Of a DNA stretch of 6,238 nucleotides, positions 1 to 5,640 are shown piece after piece (the stretch's first letter is position 1; each line of letters starts with the position of its first letter). Origin of the DNA: Gammaproteobacteria bacterium (lineage in GTDB: Bacteria; Pseudomonadota; Gammaproteobacteria; UBA6429; Thiohalophilaceae); assembly GCA_013152045.1 (NCBI GenBank), contig JAADGZ010000069.1:1-6238 (forward strand), in the 5' to 3' direction. A program made the position numbers and the translations under genes. The notes under the pieces are model-generated. The model saw only the letters and a list, made by a program, of their open reading frames with translations. It was not told the DNA's origin and did not search any database.

Positions 1-762
1 CTTGATCCCAGCATGAGCTACAGCTGCGGCTATTGGGCTGAGAGTAATAATCTAATCGACGCTCAGCAGGCCAAGCTGGAACTCATTTGCCGCAAACTTG
101 ACTTGCAACCTGGTGAACGCCTGCTGGATATTGGCTGTGGCTGGGGAGGCCTGGCCAGTCATGCCGCCCGCCATTACGGCGTCGAGGTGCTGGGTATTAC
201 CATTTCACGCGAACAGCAACGACTGGCGCAAGAGCGCTGCGCCAGCCTGCCAGTGGAGATCGTCCTGAAAGACTACCGCGAACAGCAGGGACATTTTGAT
301 AAAATCGTCTCTGTCGGCATGTTCGAGCACGTCGGACCAAAGAACTATGCCACCTATTTCGAGACTATGCGCCGTTTGCTGGTAAAAGATGGCCTGTTTC
401 TATTACACACTATCGGCGACTACGAAACGGTCAACTACAACGATCCCTGGTTCGACCACTATATCTTTCCCAACGGTATTATGCCTTCGGCACGCCGCAT
501 AGCGACAGCAATCGAACCGGATCTCATAATCCATGACTGGCACAACTTCGGCCCCGACTACGACCCAACCCTGATGGCCTGGTGGAAAAATTTTGACGCC
601 GCCTGGCCTGAATTGCGCAAGCGCTACGACAAACGTTTTTATCGCATGTGGAAATATTATCTACACGTCTGCGCTGGTCTGTTCCGATCTGGCCAAGGCC
701 AATTGTGGCAAATTATGCTCTCCCACCGCGGCCAGCGGCAAGACTACCGCTCGGTACGCTAA
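1..762 (+). CDS. cfa: Cyclopropane-fatty-acyl-phospholipid synthase, 5' end outside window
   Basis: Partial gene, open from base 1, ending at a TAA at 760-762. The enzyme transfers a methylene from S-adenosylmethionine to cis double bonds of membrane phospholipid acyl chains, making cyclopropane fatty acids at the inner face of the membrane. Counting from the first codon, the visible protein has 253 residues; the E. coli enzyme has about 382, so roughly 130 N-terminal residues are missing. The first residues read LDPSMSYSCGYW, a family signature. The SAM-binding loop LDIGCGWGG lies near residues 42-50. All five residues of the bicarbonate pocket known from E. coli (Cys139, Glu239, His266, Ile268, Tyr317) have counterparts: Cys in SCGYW, Glu in GMFEHVG, His and Ile in LLHTIG, Tyr in DYDPTLMAW. 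The enzyme is therefore predicted active. The Met codon at base 13 is internal and is not the start. Base composition is GC-richer than in the other genes (33 of 60 G+C at 61-120). Confidence 0.96.
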   Translation, partial: LDPSMSYSCGYWAESNNLIDAQQAKLELICRKLDLQPGERLLDIGCGWGGLASHAARHYGVEVLGITISREQQRLAQERCASLPVEIVLKDYREQQGHFDKIVSVGMFEHVGPKNYATYFETMRRLLVKDGLFLLHTIGDYETVNYNDPWFDHYIFPNGIMPSARRIATAIEPDLIIHDWHNFGPDYDPTLMAWWKNFDAAWPELRKRYDKRFYRMWKYYLHVCAGLFRSGQGQLWQIMLSHRGQRQDYRSVR

Positions 763-820
763 ACGAGCACTTTCTTCTCGGAGAATTATTTATTTCTGAT
801 CACTGCTGTCCCGTTAACTC

Positions 821-841
821 CCTCTCCCCATTGGGGAGAGG
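821..841. repeat. Inverted repeat, 9-bp arms
   Basis: CCTCTCCCC at 821-829 is perfectly complementary to GGGGAGAGG at 833-841, with a 3-base loop. No T-run follows on either strand, so an intrinsic terminator is unlikely. The right arm is also the first unit of the adjoining tandem repeat, so hairpin and G-rich structure would compete for the same bases. It lies about 60 bases past the cfa stop and would sit in the cfa 3' untranslated region if the transcript reads through. Confidence 0.85.
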
Positions 842-866
842 TTGGGGAGAGGGTTGGGGAGAGGGG
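831..866 (+). repeat. Three-copy tandem repeat of TTGGGGAGAGG
   Basis: The 11-mer TTGGGGAGAGG occurs at 831-841, 842-852 and 854-864. The first two copies abut; one extra G separates the second and third, and two more G follow the third. All copies are identical. The first copy is also the right arm of the preceding hairpin, so the array may have grown from one hairpin arm by slippage. There are no unique spacers, so it is not a CRISPR. Confidence 0.9.
844..866 (+). other. Putative G-quadruplex motif
   Basis: Four G-runs of 4, 3, 4 and 4 bases lie at 844-847, 851-853, 856-859 and 863-866, separated by loops of 3, 2 and 3 bases (AGA, TT, AGA). A fifth run at 833-836 precedes them by 7 bases. 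This meets the usual G3+ with 1-7 base loop rule with short loops, which favour stability. The G-rich strand is the cfa sense strand, so both DNA and the cfa 3' RNA could fold. Folding in the cell is inferred. Confidence 0.65.
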
Positions 867-890
867 TCTAGATTTACCCCCTCATCCTGG

Positions 891-913
891 CCTTCTCCCC
901 CTCGGGGAGAAGG
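891..913. repeat. Inverted repeat, 10-bp arms
   Basis: CCTTCTCCCC at 891-900 pairs perfectly with GGGGAGAAGG at 904-913, with loop CTC. The arms resemble those of the 821-841 hairpin with one inserted T/A pair, so the two stems are probably related units of one repeat family. Between them lies a TCTAGA palindrome (867-872) followed by an AT-rich and C-rich link. No T-run follows on either strand. Confidence 0.85.
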
Positions 914-927
914 AATAACTCCGATAT

Positions 928-961
928 CTCTCGTTCCCACGCGGGAGCGTGGGAACGAGAG
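928..961. repeat. Perfect 15-bp inverted repeat, REP-like
   Basis: The arm CTCTCGTTCCCACGC (928-942) is exactly complementary to GCGTGGGAACGAGAG (947-961), with a 4-base GGGA loop. The core CGTTCCCACGC is of a kind I recall as a widely dispersed palindrome in gammaproteobacterial genomes; a search would be needed to confirm copies here. A stem this long and perfect should fold strongly in RNA of either strand. No U-tract follows, so it is better read as a mobile or structural repeat than a terminator. Confidence 0.88.
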
Positions 962-1017
962 GTAAAAGACCATGACCTCCTCCGCACCACGGAACGGCAA
1001 AGCCTTTTTGAGTCTCA

Positions 1018-1030
1018 CCGCCTCAGGCGG
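1018..1030. repeat. Short inverted repeat, 5-bp GC arms
   Basis: CCGCC at 1018-1022 pairs with GGCGG at 1026-1030 around a TCA loop; a further CGGT follows. On the plus strand the next bases are CGGTTTATC, so a degenerate terminator is possible, but the T-run is only three bases. It may be the right-hand end of the same composite repeat that starts near 820. Confidence 0.5.
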
Positions 1031-1051
1031 CGGTTTATCTATATCCAATTA

Positions 1052-1079
1052 TTTTCACTGTAGTAATCTGCTATTATAT
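1052..1079 (+). promoter_or_regulatory. Candidate sigma-70 promoter for dbpA
   Basis: A -35-like TTTTCA (1052-1057) stands 16 bases before a -10-like TTATAT (1074-1079); an overlapping TATTAT at 1072-1077 is an alternative -10. Both boxes depart from consensus. The AT-rich setting just past the GC-rich repeats, 38 bases before the dbpA ATG, suits a promoter. No operator-like palindrome is visible. This is a motif guess only. Confidence 0.3.
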
Positions 1080-1116
1080 GTAGTTTTCCTGTGCGCCAAC
1101 AAAGACTGACTTTTAC

Positions 1117-2499
1117 ATGACATCAACTGCCTTTTCATCTCTTCCCTTAACATCCGAGTTTTTAGCCAATATCGAGTCACTGGGCTACCAGACAATGACC
1201 CCGATACAGGCACAAAGTCTGCCTGTCATTCTAAAAGGCCAGGATTTGCTGGCCCAGGCAAAAACCGGCAGCGGCAAAACAGCGGCATTTGCAATTGGCT
1301 TACTGCACAAACTTGAAGCTAAAACCTATCTAACCCAATCACTGGTGCTATGCCCAACCCGAGAACTGGCGGATCAGGTCAGCAAAGAAATCCGTCGTCT
1401 GGCTCGCGCCATCCCCAACACCAAGATTCTTACTTTATGCGGCGGCAAGCCAATAATCCCGCAACTAGCCTCACTGGAACATAGCCCTCACATCGTGGTC
1501 GGCACTCCAGGACGGATATTAAAACATCTACAAAAAGGCTCTTTAAAACTGGATAGTTTAAATATATTGGTGCTGGACGAAGCCGACCGCATGCTAGATA
1601 TGGGTTTTCATGAAGACATCATACGCATTATTGATTTTATGCCGAAGCAAAGACAGACCCTATTATTTTCGGCAACCTACCCCGATAAAATAAAAGAAAT
1701 CAGTGACGCTATTCAGAACAATCCTGTTGATATTCGCGTAGAAACCACACATGACAATACGCAAATAAAACAGATTTTCTATGAAATAGAAAAAGGTGAA
1801 CGAACTAAAATATTAGTCAACCTGTTACAACATTACCGGCCTGAATCCAGCGTAGTCTTTTGCAACCGAAAGCATCAATGCAAAGAACTGGCTGAGGAAT
1901 TATGGCAACAGGGTTTCCATGCGCTAGCCTTGCACGGTGATCTTGAGCAAAAAGATCGTGACCAGGTACTGGTACAGTTTTCCAATAAAAGCAGTTCAAT
2001 TCTTATCGCAACAGATGTTGCTGCTCGCGGACTAGATATCAAAGATTTACAGGCGGTAATTAACTTTGAGCTGGCACACGATCCCGATATTCATGTTCAT
2101 CGCATAGGCCGCACGGGACGTGCCGGTAACACGGGTTTGGCTCTAAGTTTGTTTATGGCTTCTGAAGCTAGCAAAGTCAGTGCAATTGAGGATTATCAAA
2201 ATAATCCCGTCAGAATCGATAAAATATCAACACTTAAAACTCGCGAACATTTTAGACTAACGCCGCCTATGGTTACACTATGCATTAATGGTGGACGTAA
2301 AGACAAAGTTCGCGCGGGCGATATATTGGGTGCATTAACGGCTCAACCGAACATCGCTGGAAAACAAATCGGTAAAATTGATATTTTCGACAATCAGGCT
2401 TTCGTGGCAGTAGAACGCCCCATAGCCAAACAGGCTCTTAAAACGCTAACCGAAGGAAAAATCAAAGCGCGTAAATTTAGAGTACGAAAACTGCGTTAA
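1117..2499 (+). CDS. dbpA: ATP-dependent RNA helicase DbpA
   Basis: DEAD-box RNA helicase of 460 residues, close to the 457 of E. coli DbpA. DbpA acts in assembly of the 50S ribosomal subunit and is targeted to hairpin 92 of 23S rRNA by its C-terminal domain. The helicase motifs are complete and in order: Q motif GYQTMTPIQ (23-31), motif I AKTGSGKT (48-55), Ia PTRELA (80-85), TPGR (130-133), DEAD (154-157), SAT (185-187), motif IV VVFCN (246-250), ATDVAARGLD (298-307) and HRIGRTGRAG (328-337). Residues from about 386 to 458, with TLCINGGRKDKVRAGDILGA, match the DbpA-specific RRM-like RNA-binding domain; this tail separates it from SrmB, RhlB, RhlE and DeaD. The ATG at 1117 gives the expected N-terminus. 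No clear Shine-Dalgarno sequence precedes it. The next gene begins one base after the stop. Confidence 0.97.
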   Translation: MTSTAFSSLPLTSEFLANIESLGYQTMTPIQAQSLPVILKGQDLLAQAKTGSGKTAAFAIGLLHKLEAKTYLTQSLVLCPTRELADQVSKEIRRLARAIPNTKILTLCGGKPIIPQLASLEHSPHIVVGTPGRILKHLQKGSLKLDSLNILVLDEADRMLDMGFHEDIIRIIDFMPKQRQTLLFSATYPDKIKEISDAIQNNPVDIRVETTHDNTQIKQIFYEIEKGERTKILVNLLQHYRPESSVVFCNRKHQCKELAEELWQQGFHALALHGDLEQKDRDQVLVQFSNKSSSILIATDVAARGLDIKDLQAVINFELAHDPDIHVHRIGRTGRAGNTGLALSLFMASEASKVSAIEDYQNNPVRIDKISTLKTREHFRLTPPMVTLCINGGRKDKVRAGDILGALTAQPNIAGKQIGKIDIFDNQAFVAVERPIAKQALKTLTEGKIKARKFRVRKLR

Positions 2500-2500
2500 A

Positions 2501-3694
2501 ATGCCGAACAAAACGGTTCAAACAGAGGTGCTCATTATAGGTGCCAGCGCATCTGGTCTGATGTGCGCCAGTCAAGCAGGCAAGCGTGGGCGTAAAGTGA
2601 TGGTATTAGACCACGCTAGTAAGCCCGGTAAAAAAATCCTAATTTCGGGTGGAGGACGCTGCAATTTCAGCAATTATGATGTCAGCGCCAACAACTATAT
2701 TTCGCACAACCCTCATTTTTGCAAATCAGCATTAAGCCGCTTCAGCCAGTGGGATTTCATTGCCATGATAAACGAATACCAAATCCCCTATCATGAACGT
2801 GACCACGGGCAGTTATTTTGTGACAACAGTGCCAAAGATATTCTTGAAATGTTGCTCTCAGAATGTGAAAAAACCGGCGTTGAACTTCGTCTCAAGCAAA
2901 ATATCGAAAACATTGATAAAACAGATAACAACACCTTTTCAATTAACACTTCGCAGGGGAAATTTCAGACAAATACATTGGTCATTGCCACTGGCGGCTT
3001 ATCAATCCCAAAGATGGGAGCCAGCCCACTGGGCTTTAAAGTTGCTGAACAGTTTGGTCATCATATATGGCCAACCTCAGCAGGTCTGGTCCCCTTCACC
3101 CTGCAAAAATATGACAAAGAAAAGCTAGCCACGCTATCAGGCATTGCTGTTGACTGTATCGTGAGTAATCAACGCATACAATTTAGAGAGAACATTCTCT
3201 TCACCCATCGAGGCTTGAGTGGCCCTGCTATTTTGCAGATTTCATCTTACTGGAGAGCTGGTGAGAGCATCAACATAAACCTGTTGCCCGACCATGATAT
3301 CGCAGCCTTGCTAAACACCCGAAAATCTACACAGCCAAATATCAAGTTAAAAACAGTACTTGCTGAAGTCTTACCCAAACGCCTGCTCCTCAGTCTATTA
3401 GGACAGCAAGTCGTGGACAGTTCTTTACAGGAGATTTCACAGATCCAAATAAGCCAGATTAGCCAACAGTTACAATGCTGGGAAATAAAACCCAACGGCA
3501 CCGAAGGCTACCGCACCGCCGAGATCACTCTGGGAGGCATTGACTGCAATGAAGTATCATCCAAAACCATGCAATCTACAAAAATAAAAAATCTTTATTT
3601 TATTGGTGAAGTTGTCGATGTCAGCGGTTGGCTAGGCGGCTATAATCTTCAATGGGCCTGGTCATCGGGATGGTGTGCGGGTCAGGTTGTTTGA
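2501..3694 (+). CDS. yhiN: YhiN/HI0933-family FAD-dependent oxidoreductase
   Basis: A 397-residue flavoprotein of the HI0933/YhiN family, likely cytosolic; no signal peptide is seen. The N-terminal FAD-binding Rossmann motif reads LIIGASASGL (11-20), a GxSxSG variant of GxGxxG with Ser at two small-residue positions. Family blocks follow: KKILISGGGRCNFSN (44-58), VIATGGLSIPKMGASPLGF (161-179), FTHRGLSGPAILQISSYW (234-251), NGTEGYRTAEITLGG (332-346), and the FAD-contacting C-terminal YFIGEVVDVSGWLGGYN (366-382). The length matches the family. The substrate and physiological role of YhiN proteins are not established; database names such as NAD(P)/FAD-dependent oxidoreductase or aminoacetone oxidase family should be read loosely. 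The ATG lies one base after the dbpA stop and has no good Shine-Dalgarno of its own, which points to translational coupling in a dbpA-yhiN operon. Confidence 0.94.
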   Translation: MPNKTVQTEVLIIGASASGLMCASQAGKRGRKVMVLDHASKPGKKILISGGGRCNFSNYDVSANNYISHNPHFCKSALSRFSQWDFIAMINEYQIPYHERDHGQLFCDNSAKDILEMLLSECEKTGVELRLKQNIENIDKTDNNTFSINTSQGKFQTNTLVIATGGLSIPKMGASPLGFKVAEQFGHHIWPTSAGLVPFTLQKYDKEKLATLSGIAVDCIVSNQRIQFRENILFTHRGLSGPAILQISSYWRAGESININLLPDHDIAALLNTRKSTQPNIKLKTVLAEVLPKRLLLSLLGQQVVDSSLQEISQIQISQISQQLQCWEIKPNGTEGYRTAEITLGGIDCNEVSSKTMQSTKIKNLYFIGEVVDVSGWLGGYNLQWAWSSGWCAGQVV

Positions 3695-3734
3695 GTTACT
3701 ACGTTTTAAAAACAGGTGAACCCACAGACTCCGG

Positions 3735-4004
3735 CTATTTAATCACAAGTGATTTATTTTTTTTCTTGTTATTATGTTCAGTTTGCCAGGTGATCCGAAT
3801 ATTTACCCTATGCCGGTTTTCTTCCTGGTTTGATGTAACTTTCAGATTCATCAAGCCCTCGGGTTGCATGATAATTTCATCTTCATCATCACTAAATACC
3901 AGCTCGCCACGCGCGAACCCACGGGCAATAGATTTTAGCAAAGCTTGTATTGTTTCTGCATCTTGCAAAGACTCATGACGAAAACTTTTTTTACTTTGTT
4001 TCAT
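3735..4004 (-). CDS. Amphi-Trp domain-containing protein
   Basis: A small soluble protein of 89 residues. It fits the amphi-Trp family pattern: an N-terminal basic stretch with a Phe-x-x-Glu (F8, E11), a predicted helix with alternating hydrophobics (about residues 15-31, AETIQALLKSIARGFA), a GEL(V)F turn and strand (33-37), an acidic segment and a Gln-Pro-Glu-Gly turn (47-50), then a beta strand, VNIRITW, ending in the conserved tryptophan W73. The tail NKKKNKSLVIK is lysine-rich. Molecular function is not known for the family; from memory it occurs near HprK-related kinase and ATP-grasp genes. The gene follows the metallophosphoesterase by 51 bases on the same strand, so co-transcription is likely. 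It is convergent with yhiN, with 40 bases between stops. The ATG has no strong Shine-Dalgarno before it. The stop is TAG. Confidence 0.82.
   Translation of the reverse strand: MKQSKKSFRHESLQDAETIQALLKSIARGFARGELVFSDDEDEIIMQPEGLMNLKVTSNQEENRHRVNIRITWQTEHNNKKKNKSLVIK
3741..3764 (+). terminator. Weak intrinsic terminator candidate for dbpA-yhiN
   Basis: AATCAC (3741-3746) and GTGATT (3749-3754) form an inverted repeat, or a 5-bp stem with a 4-base loop if CAAG is left unpaired. A T-rich tract with eight consecutive T follows (3757-3764). The position, about 45 bases past the yhiN stop, is right for a plus-strand terminator. The stem is short and mostly A-T, so strength is doubtful. The site lies inside the 3' end of the convergent amphi-Trp gene, where the T-run encodes that protein's lysine-rich tail. 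Confidence 0.35.
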
Positions 4005-4055
4005 ATTAATGCTTAACGCTGCTATTGTATTTCATCTTATCACTTTAACATACAA

Positions 4056-5390
4056 TCACTTGTTAACCAGCTTCTGCGGTTCAAAAACTTTGGCGTAAGG
4101 ATAATCTGCACTTATCCCAATCACCTGTCCTTCAGGTCGAATAATGGTAACTCCAACTCCATACCCCTCCAGGCCCTCTTTTTTGCGTGAATTTCGATCC
4201 ATCGTGGTATCGCTCTCGACATGCAACATACCTTTTCTTAGCATTAATCTCTGGCCATCTATATTGTTACGATGACCATGCACAATAACGTGAATACCCT
4301 TTTCATAAATACGATTCACACCATAACTTGTCAGCGGCATGTCGATATCTCGGTATTTGGTCCGCATGACATTGGCTAGTGGGCCGTAATAAAATTCAAA
4401 TAAATTATTATGAATCTGGTGCCGGTAAAGTTTGTTTAGGTATGCCACACCTTTATCCTTAATCAAGGTAGCAACCCGGTCATCTAACCCGGCATGAACA
4501 AACAGAAAAGAGCCTATGCGTTTTGCCAGTTTCATTCTGTTATAAAACCAGAAAAACTCACCTTCCGGTTCAAGAAACAAGGCCCGACACTTTATGGCTG
4601 TAGCATAAACCATTGGCAAAGATAGCCCTGCTTCATCACACAGAGACTCAAATCGATCGGCCTTACGCTTAAGGCGCAATACTTCTCTTTTGATAGCATT
4701 CTCAGGCATCACCCACTGAGCTGAACGAGGAAATTCATCAAACCAACGATTTGAAGGAAAAAGCAACTGCTTGCACTTTCGTTTTCCTGGAATATTATGC
4801 AGTGAATTCTTGCCCGCAAGATAATGCGCATAAATTTCCTTTAGCAAAGGAATCGCTTTTGCCCCCATTCGAATGAAAAAATGTTCCGTGCGCGGATCCT
4901 TTTCCATATGAAGTGTACGCATAGCCATTAATAACCGCATATCATGATTACCAGCCAGAAGTTGTACATTTGCACCGCGTTTATCGAGAGTTTGTATACT
5001 CCTTAATAACTGTAAATTGCTTGGCCCCTTATCCAGACAGTCTCCACCAATAATAAAACGGGCATCGCGGCCTGCCTGCAACAATCTGAAATCATTATTC
5101 TCCGAGCCGGTTTTCTTAACACCACCGGAAACAACCAAAGAAGCAACAAAAGCCTCAGCATCCGCATGGAGATCGGAAAAAAAATAGATCGTCTGCTTTG
5201 GCCATTTCCATTTTGTGTATTCTGATGAATAGCTAACGGCCCGCGTTAACGCCTTTTCCTTTAGTGCTGTTTTCTGAGACAAGTGAGGCTGTCCGAGGCA
5301 CCAGATCTGCCCTTTCGAAGGAAGTCCACTGCGGATCCATTTTTTGCCACGGTAACGTGGCAATTGTTTATCAAGATGATGTTTCTGCAT
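4056..5390 (-). CDS. Metallophosphoesterase, calcineurin-like superfamily
   Basis: Predicted 444-residue two-metal phosphoesterase, cytosolic, substrate unknown. All canonical motifs are present: DxH as SDLHAD (D73, H75), GGDCLDKGP (D117) resembling GDxxDRG of PPP and ApaH-type phosphatases, GNHD (N148, H149), FVHAG (H299) and VHGH (H371, H373). The set of metal ligands is complete, so activity is expected. Two features enlarge it beyond a minimal 250-residue domain: a basic N-terminal extension of about 65 residues, and about 145 residues between GNHD and FVHAG that are predicted helical and rich in Lys and Arg (notably 231-246). The start is fixed by an in-frame TAA directly before the ATG; no Shine-Dalgarno is evident. 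The amphi-Trp gene follows by 51 bases and a histidine phosphatase lies upstream on the same strand. Ser/Thr protein phosphatase, nucleotide or dinucleoside polyphosphate hydrolase roles are all possible. Confidence 0.88.
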   Translation of the reverse strand: MQKHHLDKQLPRYRGKKWIRSGLPSKGQIWCLGQPHLSQKTALKEKALTRAVSYSSEYTKWKWPKQTIYFFSDLHADAEAFVASLVVSGGVKKTGSENNDFRLLQAGRDARFIIGGDCLDKGPSNLQLLRSIQTLDKRGANVQLLAGNHDMRLLMAMRTLHMEKDPRTEHFFIRMGAKAIPLLKEIYAHYLAGKNSLHNIPGKRKCKQLLFPSNRWFDEFPRSAQWVMPENAIKREVLRLKRKADRFESLCDEAGLSLPMVYATAIKCRALFLEPEGEFFWFYNRMKLAKRIGSFLFVHAGLDDRVATLIKDKGVAYLNKLYRHQIHNNLFEFYYGPLANVMRTKYRDIDMPLTSYGVNRIYEKGIHVIVHGHRNNIDGQRLMLRKGMLHVESDTTMDRNSRKKEGLEGYGVGVTIIRPEGQVIGISADYPYAKVFEPQKLVNK

Positions 5391-5511
5391 TTAATCGTAC
5401 ACGTATTTGAACTAATATGGGGGACATCAATTAACGTTTGATAACAGAACTATAATCACATTTCCGCCAATATGAAGTATATTTAACGCAGGGTTTATAG
5501 CAGCAAAGTAT

Positions 5512-5534
5512 GACAGTTTTATTTCTAAACTGTC
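5512..5534. repeat. Inverted repeat, 8-bp arms
   Basis: GACAGTTT (5512-5519) pairs perfectly with AAACTGTC (5527-5534), with a 7-base AT-rich loop. It lies 122 bases upstream of the metallophosphoesterase start, far for an operator of that gene but possible. It could also be a relic of an insertion-sequence end; no transposase is nearby. On the plus strand TAATAAAC rather than a T-run follows, so it is not a terminator. Confidence 0.6.
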
Positions 5535-5546
5535 CCTAATAAACAA

Positions 5547-5573
5547 CCCCGTCGCAAGCGGGCCGGGTATTAA
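5547..5573. repeat. REP-like unit A of a composite repeat
   Basis: An imperfect palindrome centred on CGCAAGCG (5553-5560), flanked by CCCC on the left and CCGGG on the right and ending in TATTAA. The segment GCAAGC...GGGTATTAA is echoed by GCAAGC...GGGGAATTAA at 5644-5662 in the same orientation. The unit looks like a decayed version of a symmetric CCCCG-CCGCAAGCGG-CGGGG element; that consensus is recalled, not derived here. Confidence 0.6.
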
Positions 5574-5576
5574 GTT

Positions 5577-5632
5577 GTAGTCCGCCGATGGGTTTCCCTA
5601 CTGGACTTCGCGCTTTGCTCTACCCATCCTAC
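5577..5632. repeat. Palindromic element with GTAG and GATGGGT arms
   Basis: GATGGGT (5587-5593) pairs with ACCCATC (5622-5628), and outside it GTAG (5577-5580) pairs with CTAC (5629-5632), leaving a 6-base bulge on the left side only. The 28-base loop contains CTGGACTTCGCGCTTTGCT. Elements with ATGGGTTTCG...CTCTACCCAT are, from memory, common dispersed repeats in proteobacteria and cyanobacteria. Here the element sits exactly between two related GCAAGC units. Confidence 0.65.
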
Positions 5633-5640
5633 TATTTTTT

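Larger units (their letters stand above)
763..1116. other. Non-coding gap between cfa and dbpA, rich in palindromes
   Basis: This 354-base stretch has no credible gene. Its centre (820-1030) is built of GC-rich inverted repeats and a G-rich tandem repeat, listed separately. The left flank (763-819) shows nothing beyond a 4-bp inverted repeat. The right flank (1031-1116) is AT-rich and is the expected place for the dbpA promoter. Open frames crossing the gap on both strands translate into low-complexity Ser-Pro-Gly-Glu or Pro-Arg-rich peptides, as expected of repeat DNA read in frame. The elements look like dispersed REP-type or MITE-like sequences; this is judged from palindromic structure and general resemblance, not from a database match. 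Confidence 0.8.

Noticed and set aside
831..866. CRISPR-like array
   Set aside because: The 11-base units are contiguous and lack unique spacers; no cas gene is present.
821..961. Rho-independent terminator for cfa
   Set aside because: The stems are strong, but none is followed by a T-run on the plus strand. They may slow polymerase but do not meet the criteria.
593..965. Two plus-strand open frames overlapping the cfa end and the gap
   Set aside because: They are out of frame with the well-conserved cfa and continue into repeats; no family resemblance.
800..1048. Minus-strand open frame of 82 codons across the repeat cluster
   Set aside because: It is made almost wholly of palindromic repeat sequence, giving a Pro/Arg/Gly-rich peptide with no domain and no ribosome binding site.
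1817..1999. Minus-strand frame inside dbpA
   Set aside because: Shadow of a fully conserved DEAD-box gene; no independent signal.
2793..3501. Plus- and minus-strand frames inside yhiN
   Set aside because: Both are out of frame with a gene whose family blocks run the full length.
3652..3978. Plus-strand 108-codon frame overlapping the yhiN end
   Set aside because: It is antisense to the amphi-Trp gene. Its hydrophobic stretch comes from the T-rich tract read in frame, not from a real membrane segment.
4005..4055. Separate promoter for the amphi-Trp gene (minus-strand TACAAT)
   Set aside because: A good -10 match exists, but the nearest TTGTAT is 20 bases upstream, too far, and the better-spaced hexamer does not resemble -35.
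5449..5454. Minus-strand TATAGT as -10 of the metallophosphoesterase; plus-strand TATAAT at 5451-5456
   Set aside because: The minus-strand box has no acceptable -35 at 16-18 bases, and the plus-strand box has no gene downstream in that direction.
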